Shown here piece by piece: positions 58,835 through 64,000 of a stretch of DNA of 64,000 nucleotides. The notes under the pieces were generated by a model. The model was given only the letters and a program-made list of their open reading frames with translations. It did no database searches and was not told the origin of the DNA. The stretch is taken from assembly GCA_045654245.1 (NCBI GenBank), contig JAZOMX010000044.1, positions 1 through 64,000 on the forward strand. The letters are read 5' to 3'. The DNA is from UBA10677 sp045654245. Lineage in GTDB: Bacteria > Bacillota > Clostridia > Christensenellales > Pumilibacteraceae. The stretch's first letter is position 1. The number at the start of each line of letters is the position of its first letter. The position numbers were made by a program, and so were the translations under genes.

Positions 58835-59575
58835 TTACGCCACCGTACCGTATTTAGTTAAGAAGAAATTGATAAAATCGTAACTTTGCGTTAAATCTCT
58901 ATACTTTTTCTTTCTTCCGTATTCGCCAACGTGCAAACTGCGTCTATTCATAACGATATAAAATTCCTTTTGATGGGACGCAAGGTCTTCTTCGCTCATA
59001 TCGGGATAAAGCACGCTCAAATCAAAAATAAAGGGGGACGCAGAACCTAAAAGTTTAGGCAAATTATCTATTCTTATTCCTAGTCTTTTACCCAAATAAG
59101 ACTGGGCAATCTTGTCGGGATTTCTTCCCTCCTCGGTATAGGTAAAATACTCGAGGTCGTCTTGCATTTCTTTTGGTACGCAAGCATCCAAAACTTCGCC
59201 CTCTATCGGAACGAATTGCACGGAATAGGCAAATAAGTCCTCTTTAGACAAGATAATAATATCGTCGATAAATCCCTCGGCGGTAAGAAGTTGATTATAT
59301 CCGCCAAGCGTTGGGTTTTTGTAGGCAACTCTTACGTCGCGAATTACGGTATCGCCTTTGTCTTCGAGGTAGTCCTCGAACTCCGCGCCGAGTTTAGTAT
59401 CGTCAGTATCGTAACAAGTAAAAAACACGTTTATTACTTCAAACTCACGGTTGATGTTAATCTCCATAAAGATAAAATACCAACCGAAAATGCACACCAA
59501 AATTACGGCTACGTATTTAACCCAGTCGCTTTCGAGGTGCTGAAATAATCTTTTTTTCGTGATTTTACTGTCCAT
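58835..59575 (-). CDS. Single-helix membrane-anchored protein of unknown function
   Basis: 246 residues. A basic N-terminus (MDSKITKKRLFQHLESDW) precedes one membrane helix (VKYVAVILVCIFGWYFIF, about 19-36). The remaining 205 residues lie presumably outside the membrane, rich in Asp/Glu/Tyr with no recognised domain. Wedged one base from lysS and one base from the yaaO-like gene, it is part of the greA-ricT operon but absent from the Bacillus version. The start has no clear ribosome site and probably depends on coupling to lysS termination. Confidence 0.6.
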   Translation of the reverse strand: MDSKITKKRLFQHLESDWVKYVAVILVCIFGWYFIFMEININREFEVINVFFTCYDTDDTKLGAEFEDYLEDKGDTVIRDVRVAYKNPTLGGYNQLLTAEGFIDDIIILSKEDLFAYSVQFVPIEGEVLDACVPKEMQDDLEYFTYTEEGRNPDKIAQSYLGKRLGIRIDNLPKLLGSASPFIFDLSVLYPDMSEEDLASHQKEFYIVMNRRSLHVGEYGRKKKYRDLTQSYDFINFFLTKYGTVA

Positions 59576-59576
59576 T

Positions 59577-61079
59577 TTATTTCTTAGGTTTCATAGTCGG
59601 GAACAAGATTACGTCGCGAATCGTTGCGCTATCGGTAAGGAGCATTACGAAACGGTCAAGTCCCATACCAAGTCCGCCCGTGGGAGGCAAACCGTACTCG
59701 AGAGCGTTAATGAAGTCCTCGTCGATTTGTGCGTCCTTGTTGCCCTTACTTCTCTTCGCCTCAACCTGTTTTGCCATACGTTGACGCTGGTCAATCGGGT
59801 CGTTAAGTTCGGAGAAAGCGTTGCCGTACTCGTGTCCGCAAATAAAGTACTCAAATCTCTCGGTGAACGCGGGATTAGAGGGCTTACGCTTTGCTAGAGG
59901 CGAGTTCTCTACGGGGTAATCGTAAATTACGGTAGGCTGGATAAGGTTGTCCTCTACGAACGCGTCGAAGAAGTCGATTAGAACGTGACCTTTGGTGGAC
60001 TCGTCGCCGTTAGCAAGTTCTACGCCTTTTTCCTTAGCAACCGCTCTTGCTTGCTCGTCGGTAGCCCAGTCGTTATAGTCAACGCCTGCGTACTTTTTAA
60101 CGGCCTCAACCATAGTTAATCTGCTCCACTCGCCCATATGGATTTCTTGACCTTGGTAGGTAATATCGAGCGTTCCGCAAACTTTCTCGGTTACCGTCTT
60201 ATAAAGGTCTTCTATCATATCCATCATATCGAAGTAGTCGGAATACGCCTCGTACATTTCAATCGAGGTAAACTCGGGGTTGTGGAAAGCGTCCATACCC
60301 TCGTTTCTAAATATTCTACCAACTTCGTAAACTCTGTCCATACCGCCTACGATAAGACGCTTTAAGAAAAGTTCGGTCTCGATTCTCATATACATATCGA
60401 GGTCGAGAGCGTTGTGGTGCGTCTTAAAGGGGCGCGCGTCCGCTCCGATTTCAATCGGGAGTAGCGTGGGCGTGTCCACTTCTAGATATCCTCTTCCGTC
60501 GAGGTACGCTCTAATCTCTTTTAAGATTGCCGAGCGAACTTTGAAGGTATCTCTAACTTCTTTATTCATTATAAGGTCAAGGTGACGAAGTCTATACTTC
60601 GTGTCCTTGTCTTGCAAACCGTTATATTTTTCGGGCAACGGCAAAAGCGATTTAGACAAAAGTTCAATATAAGTAACGTGAATACTTACTTCGCCCGTCT
60701 GCGTCTTAAACACCGTTCCCTTAATTCCGAAAATATCGCCGATATCGTAGTCTTTTTTGTAAGCCATATAGTTGTCTTCGCCGATATCGTTTCTAGTAAC
60801 GTAAATTTGGATTAGTCCGCTCTTGTCGGCAATATGCGAAAAGGACGCCTTGCCCATAATACGGCGAGACATCATTCTACCTGCTACGGAAACTTCTTTT
60901 CCCTCGAAAGCCTCGAAATTCGATTTAATCTCTTCAGAGTGAGCGGTAACCTCGTATTTTACCTTCTCGTAGGGGTTCTTGCCCTCTGCGACAAGTTTGG
61001 CTAGTTTCTCACGGCGCACTCTTGCTTGCTCGATTAGTTGTTCTTCTTCGTTTACGATATTTGCCTGATTGTTTTCCAT
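59577..61079 (-). CDS. lysS: Lysyl-tRNA synthetase (class II)
   Basis: 500 residues from ATG 61079 (GAGG six bases upstream); an upstream GTG at 61091 lies at the ribosome site itself and is rejected. The N-terminal OB-fold (VSVAGRMMSRRIMGKASFSH) binds the anticodon. Motif 2 is FRNEGMDAFHNPEFTSIEMY and motif 3 GGLGMGLDRFVMLLTDS, followed by IRDVILFPTMKPKK. It attaches lysine to tRNA-Lys. greA precedes it by 21 bases, the common greA-lysS pair of Firmicutes. Confidence 0.97.
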   Translation of the reverse strand: MENNQANIVNEEEQLIEQARVRREKLAKLVAEGKNPYEKVKYEVTAHSEEIKSNFEAFEGKEVSVAGRMMSRRIMGKASFSHIADKSGLIQIYVTRNDIGEDNYMAYKKDYDIGDIFGIKGTVFKTQTGEVSIHVTYIELLSKSLLPLPEKYNGLQDKDTKYRLRHLDLIMNKEVRDTFKVRSAILKEIRAYLDGRGYLEVDTPTLLPIEIGADARPFKTHHNALDLDMYMRIETELFLKRLIVGGMDRVYEVGRIFRNEGMDAFHNPEFTSIEMYEAYSDYFDMMDMIEDLYKTVTEKVCGTLDITYQGQEIHMGEWSRLTMVEAVKKYAGVDYNDWATDEQARAVAKEKGVELANGDESTKGHVLIDFFDAFVEDNLIQPTVIYDYPVENSPLAKRKPSNPAFTERFEYFICGHEYGNAFSELNDPIDQRQRMAKQVEAKRSKGNKDAQIDEDFINALEYGLPPTGGLGMGLDRFVMLLTDSATIRDVILFPTMKPKK

Positions 61080-61100
61080 AGTAAACCTCACTGTCTATCG

Positions 61101-61568
61101 TTATTCAATTTCTAAAACTGCGTAAGTAATTACGTTGCCGTTATGCTCGAAATCCACCTCGTCGTCAACGGCGAGCCCAAGTAAAGCCTTCGCTAGTGGC
61201 GATTCGCTCGTAACGTGAGGAGGGTTTTGGTCGAGAGCGTAGTCGTATTCGCCTACGATTTCATACTTCTTCTTCGCATCCGTGTCAACGTTAAGCAATG
61301 TTACTACGCAACCAACTTCTACTTTGTCATAAGAGCCTTTGCGCTCGTAAACGACGCACTCGGGAATCGTCTTTTCGAGTAGAGCGATACGCTCTTCCAT
61401 CTTTCCTTTCTCGGCGCGAGCGATATGATACTCAGCGTTTTCGGAAAGGTCGCCGAACTCACGGGCTTCTTTAATCTTTCTGTTGATTTCTTGAAGTCCT
61501 TCAGTCTTTAAGTACGCGAGTTCTTTCTCAAGTTCTACCTTGGTTTGCGCTTTAATGTAAACTGCCAT
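61101..61568 (-). CDS. greA: Transcription elongation factor GreA
   Basis: 155 residues, full family length. The N-terminal coiled coil ends in the acidic tip REFGDLSENAEYHIARAEKG (about 37-56), which enters the RNA polymerase secondary channel to trigger cleavage of backtracked RNA. The C-terminal FKBP-like domain contains VGCVVTLLNVD and SPLAKALLGLAVDDEVDF. It is first in the operon behind a perfect promoter and a structured leader of about 160 bases. Confidence 0.95.
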   Translation of the reverse strand: MAVYIKAQTKVELEKELAYLKTEGLQEINRKIKEAREFGDLSENAEYHIARAEKGKMEERIALLEKTIPECVVYERKGSYDKVEVGCVVTLLNVDTDAKKKYEIVGEYDYALDQNPPHVTSESPLAKALLGLAVDDEVDFEHNGNVITYAVLEIE

Positions 61569-61597
61569 AAAAAATTTACCTGCCTTATAATATTAAA

Positions 61598-61660
61598 TGC
61601 GTAAAGCGGATTAGTTTTGCCTATTCCCTTACGCACTATAAAAACGCCTTTTAGGCGCTT
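61598..61660 (-). promoter_or_regulatory. Structured greA leader with attenuator-like hairpin
   Basis: CGCC (61645-61648) and GGCG (61654-61657) form a tight stem followed on the minus strand by TTTTT, resembling a small terminator. Immediately after it TGCGTAA/TTACGCA (61598-61604 with 61629-61635) can pair and would overlap the U-run. Together they could be alternative structures affecting readthrough into greA. Confidence 0.45.
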
Positions 61661-61736
61661 TCGTTACCATTTTTTTTGCCGTCCGAAATAGTTTACTTCA
61701 GACGGCTCATAATTAAAATGTATTCAAACTAAACGA

Positions 61737-61765
61737 ATTATATACTTTTTTCTTTTTTTTGTCAA
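61737..61765 (-). promoter_or_regulatory. Consensus promoter of the greA-lysS-tmk-holB-ricT operon
   Basis: Minus strand TTGACA (61760-61765), exactly 17 bases, TATAAT (61737-61742): a perfect sigma-A consensus with an A-rich spacer. Expected start near 61730. Confidence 0.9.
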
Positions 61766-61768
61766 GCA

Positions 61769-61812
61769 AAGCGGAGCGAAAAGTACGCTTTTAATACGCT
61801 TTTGCTCCGCTT
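61769..61812 (-). terminator. Terminator-like hairpin after the aminotransferase gene
   Basis: AAGCGGAGC (61769-61777) pairs with GCTCCGCTT (61804-61812), and the stem can be extended inward by the flanking AAAAG/CTTTT with one bulge. It lies 15 bases after the aminotransferase stop and just before the greA -35 hexamer. The U-tail is short. Confidence 0.6.
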
Positions 61813-61826
61813 TTATGCTATTTCCA

Positions 61827-63014
61827 TTATTTTAGTAGTCCGTTTTCGACTAAAAACTCGCGTATGCGACGAACAGCCTCTTTTAAGTCTTTCATACTCG
61901 TAGCGTACGAACAACGGATAAAATCTTTTCCACTACTTCCAAAAGCAGAACCCGGCACTACTGCAACCGCCTTAGCGTACAATAGTTTTTCGGCAAATTC
62001 TTCGCCCGTATAACCCGTACTCTTAATAGAGGGGAAAACGTAGAACGCGCCCTTCGGCTCGAAACATTTAAGTCCCATCTTGTTGAATTCGGCGTGTAGA
62101 TATCTTCTGCGTTTGTCGTACTCGGCACGCATCTCTTCCACCGCGCTATATCCGTCGTTTTTGCCGATTTTAAGCGCAGTCTCGCCCGCTACTTGCGACA
62201 ATGTGGACGCACACATTATTACGTACTGGTGGATTTTATACATTTGCTCGGCAAGTGGCTTTGGCGCGCAAAGATATCCTAATCTCCAGCCCGTCATAGC
62301 GAACGCTTTTGAAAAACCGTTGATTAAAATAGTTCTCTCCCACATCCCGTCAAGCGACGCAATCGAGGTATGCTTTCCGTCGTAGGTTAATTCGCTATAA
62401 ATTTCGTCGGATATAACGATAAGGTTATGCTTTTTAATAATCGGCGTAATCCGCTCCATTTCCTCTTTGGTCATAATTGCGCCCGTAGGATTATTTGGGT
62501 ACGGGAAAATTATAGCCTTAGTTTTGGGCGTGATTGCTTGTTCTAGCACTTCGGGCGTAAGTTTAAATTCGTCCTCAACGCTAGGCTCGAGAGGGACTGC
62601 CGTCGCTCCCGTAAGCGCTACGGAAGGGAGGTAACTTACGTACGAAGGAGAAGGCACTAGCACTTCGTCGCCAGCGCTTGCTACGGTACGAAGAGCAAGG
62701 TCAATCGCCTCGCTTGCGCCTATCGTTACTATAACCTCGTCTTTCGGCTCGTAATTTACGCCGTAACGAGAGGAAATATAGTAAGCAATCTCTTCACGGA
62801 AAGAAAGTAGTCCTGCGTTTGAGGTGTACTGAGTGCGTCCTGCTTGAATTGCTTTTATTGCGCTGTCACGGATTTCCCACGGCGTAACGAAGTCGGGCTC
62901 GCCTACGCCAAGCGAAATACAGTCCTCCATAGTCGACGCTATATCGAAGAACTTTCTAATTCCGCTCTTTGGTAGGTCACGGACGCTCTTGTTTATTATC
63001 TCTTCGTAATTCAT
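61827..63014 (-). CDS. PLP-dependent aminotransferase class I/II (PatA-like)
   Basis: 395 residues. Fold-type I features: GVGEPDFVTPWEIRDSAI (about 35), YTSNAGLLSFREEIA, PYPNNPTGAIMTKEEM (about 168), ISDEIYSELTYDG (about 200) and the Schiff-base lysine in NGFSKAFAMTGWRLGYLCAP (about 232). The C-terminal RCSYATSMKDLKEAVRRI carries the substrate carboxylate-binding Arg. It transfers amino groups between an amino acid, probably aspartate or an aromatic one, and 2-oxoglutarate. Its ATG overlaps the regulator's stop (ATGA), so the pair is coupled and the regulator probably responds to the amino acid used. Confidence 0.9.
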   Translation of the reverse strand: MNYEEIINKSVRDLPKSGIRKFFDIASTMEDCISLGVGEPDFVTPWEIRDSAIKAIQAGRTQYTSNAGLLSFREEIAYYISSRYGVNYEPKDEVIVTIGASEAIDLALRTVASAGDEVLVPSPSYVSYLPSVALTGATAVPLEPSVEDEFKLTPEVLEQAITPKTKAIIFPYPNNPTGAIMTKEEMERITPIIKKHNLIVISDEIYSELTYDGKHTSIASLDGMWERTILINGFSKAFAMTGWRLGYLCAPKPLAEQMYKIHQYVIMCASTLSQVAGETALKIGKNDGYSAVEEMRAEYDKRRRYLHAEFNKMGLKCFEPKGAFYVFPSIKSTGYTGEEFAEKLLYAKAVAVVPGSAFGSSGKDFIRCSYATSMKDLKEAVRRIREFLVENGLLK

Positions 63015-63502
63015 GCTTGTACTATAAGCCTCTTCTTCTCTTCAGGTTTAGTCAAAACGATACCCTCACTCTTGTACTTTTTCAAGATAAAGTGAGTAGC
63101 CGTCGATAATACCTTGTCAATTCCAGATAGTTTTTCACTAACGAAACGAGCGGTATCACGCAAAGTCTTTCCTTCTACTAAAACGGCAAGGTCATACGCT
63201 CCGCTCATAAGGTAAACGCTCTTAACCTCGTCGAACTGATAAATATACTCGGCGATTTCATCAAAGCCCTTTTCTCTTACGGGCGAAACCTTAACTTCAA
63301 TTAGCGCCTCTACACGCTCTTTTTGAAGTTTTTCGTCGTTTACGATTGCCGTATATTTAACGATAACTCCGTCCTTTTCCATTTTGGCAACCGCCTTTGC
63401 AACTTCGCTTTCGTCCGCACCAAGCATTACCGCGATTTCGGCGGTAGTAGTGCGCGCGTCGTTTTTAAGTATATCAAGTATTGAACTTTGCAAATTTTTC
63501 AT
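63011..63502 (-). CDS. Lrp/AsnC family amino-acid-responsive regulator
   Basis: 163 residues. The N-terminal helix-turn-helix (SSILDILKNDARTTTAEIAV, then DESEVAKAVAKMEKDGVI) is followed by a RAM-type effector domain (EALIEVKVSPVREKGFDEIA and VYLMSGAYDLAVLVEGKT). It binds DNA as an oligomer and senses amino acids. It is translationally coupled to the aminotransferase. Confidence 0.9.
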   Translation of the reverse strand: MKNLQSSILDILKNDARTTTAEIAVMLGADESEVAKAVAKMEKDGVIVKYTAIVNDEKLQKERVEALIEVKVSPVREKGFDEIAEYIYQFDEVKSVYLMSGAYDLAVLVEGKTLRDTARFVSEKLSGIDKVLSTATHFILKKYKSEGIVLTKPEEKKRLIVQA

Positions 63503-63529
63503 TTTTATTTCCTCTCTTATGGAAAATTT

Positions 63530-63895
63530 TTACGCTTTAAGGCTATTGAGTACGCCACCCTTTAGAATAAAGGTTCTCTGACGGTCGGTAATCGGCAACG
63601 CGCACTTTACGGTAAAGCCCTTGTTTACCACTAATACCTCAATCTCTCCGCCTGCTTTAACTTGCTCTATTGCGTTCTCAATCGCGAATTCGTCACCCTC
63701 GTCGATTTTGTCGTAATCACTCTCGCAAATGAAAGCGAGGGGCAAAATTCCGCTGTTGATTAGGTTATCTCTATGTATTCTAGCAAACGATTTTGCGATA
63801 ACGCCTTTAATTCCAAGGTAAAGCGGAACGAGAGCAGCGTGCTCACGAGACGAGCCTTGACCGTAGTTAGCGCCACCAACAATAATGCTCTTACC
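63530..63895 (-). CDS. Aconitase C-terminal (swivel) domain, 5' part missing
   Basis: About 121 residues in frame from GKSIIVGGANYGQGSSREHA through ALVPLYLGIKGVIAKSFARI, HRDNLINSGILPLAF and YDKIDEGDEFAIENAI to LKGGVLNSLKA and stop. GSSREHA is the conserved substrate-binding loop of aconitases. The [4Fe-4S] domains should lie upstream on the minus strand, but the frame ends at a stop codon about 30 bases beyond GKS and the sequence turns into the start of another gene. Either the gene is truncated in the genome or the assembly is chimeric here. Citrate-isocitrate isomerisation would need the missing part. Confidence 0.85.
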   Translation of the reverse strand, partial: GKSIIVGGANYGQGSSREHAALVPLYLGIKGVIAKSFARIHRDNLINSGILPLAFICESDYDKIDEGDEFAIENAIEQVKAGGEIEVLVVNKGFTVKCALPITDRQRTFILKGGVLNSLKA

Positions 63896-63933
63896 GAGCG
63901 CCTTTCGTATAGCTGTTTTATAACCTCATTCAT
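63896..63933 (-). pseudogene. 5' end of a nitroreductase-family gene, cut at the aconitase junction
   Basis: ATG 63933 with AGGAG nine bases upstream reads MNEVIKQLYERRSVRA, the standard N-terminus of FMN-binding nitroreductases (RRSVR binds FMN phosphate). After that the reading continues, out of frame, into aconitase sequence and stops. The real body of the gene is absent. Confidence 0.7.
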
Positions 63934-64000
63934 ACGTCAGTTCTCCTGTGAGTCTTTTTGCAGAATAGATGAAAAATAGCATTGTCGAGGAATACCATTC

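Noticed and set aside
1..64000. tRNA or rRNA genes, CRISPR arrays, prophage or intact insertion sequences
   Set aside because: I found no cloverleaf with a CCA-type end, no regularly spaced repeats and no integrase or transposase. The larger gene-free stretches are explained by promoters, hairpins and repeats listed above.

Overview
The window looks like a chromosome segment of a low-GC, spore-forming Clostridia-type Firmicute, probably an uncultured gut lineage. The basis is spoIIE, a SpoVB/MurJ-like flippase, ricT (yaaT), the yaaO-tmk-holB-yaaT gene order, AAGGAG-type Shine-Dalgarno (SD) sites, short-spaced operons and many lipoproteins. Species cannot be named from the sequence alone. Nearly all genes are on the minus strand.

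Region 1 (1-34.9 kb, minus) is a very large glycan-utilisation locus. It appears to start from one promoter at 34.9 kb, which has a catabolite-type AAGCGCTT palindrome on its -35. In transcription order it encodes two big cell-surface proteins, a solute-binding lipoprotein and two ABC permeases, a 1390-residue secreted Ig-like protein, one exported and four cytoplasmic DUF4838 proteins (a family related to GH163-type hydrolases), and a GntR/LacI-type regulator. A second promoter with its own inverted repeat then drives a SIS-domain sugar isomerase-like protein, three tandem lipoprotein SGNH (CE2-like) esterases carrying 3-6 Ig-like domains, and two tandem TIM-barrel hydrolase-like proteins, the last cut by the window edge. 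The likely division of labour is glycan binding and deacylation outside the cell, oligosaccharide import by ABC transport, and completion inside. No ABC ATPase is present, so a shared one elsewhere is expected. A divergent ROK sugar kinase (35.2-36.1 kb, plus) sits next to the main promoter.

Region 2 (36.2-47.2 kb, minus) holds two more surface proteins of the same design, a glutamate-rich membrane protein that appears to be expressed from a leaderless transcript, spoIIE, a small membrane protein, serS and a flippase. On the plus strand follows an XRE-type regulator fused to a membrane domain.

Region 3 (48.4-54.85 kb, minus) is an A+T-rich island with a complete corrinoid methyl-transfer module: two URO-D-family methyltransferases, a corrinoid protein, a DUF2284 protein and a RACo-type reductive activator. 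The corrinoid protein is fused in frame behind a full AraC-type regulator, yet keeps its own SD and ATG inside the fused gene. The island lies between two copies of an intergenic repeat in inverted orientation, and its upstream edge holds gene debris. This is the most unusual part of the window.

Region 4 (55-64 kb, minus) is housekeeping: a 2[4Fe-4S] ferredoxin; the greA-lysS-hypothetical-yaaO-tmk-holB-ricT operon behind a perfect consensus promoter; a PLP aminotransferase with an Lrp/AsnC regulator; and a 3' fragment of aconitase. The aconitase fragment is joined out of frame to the 5' end of a nitroreductase gene about 100 bases from the window edge, possibly an assembly chimera.
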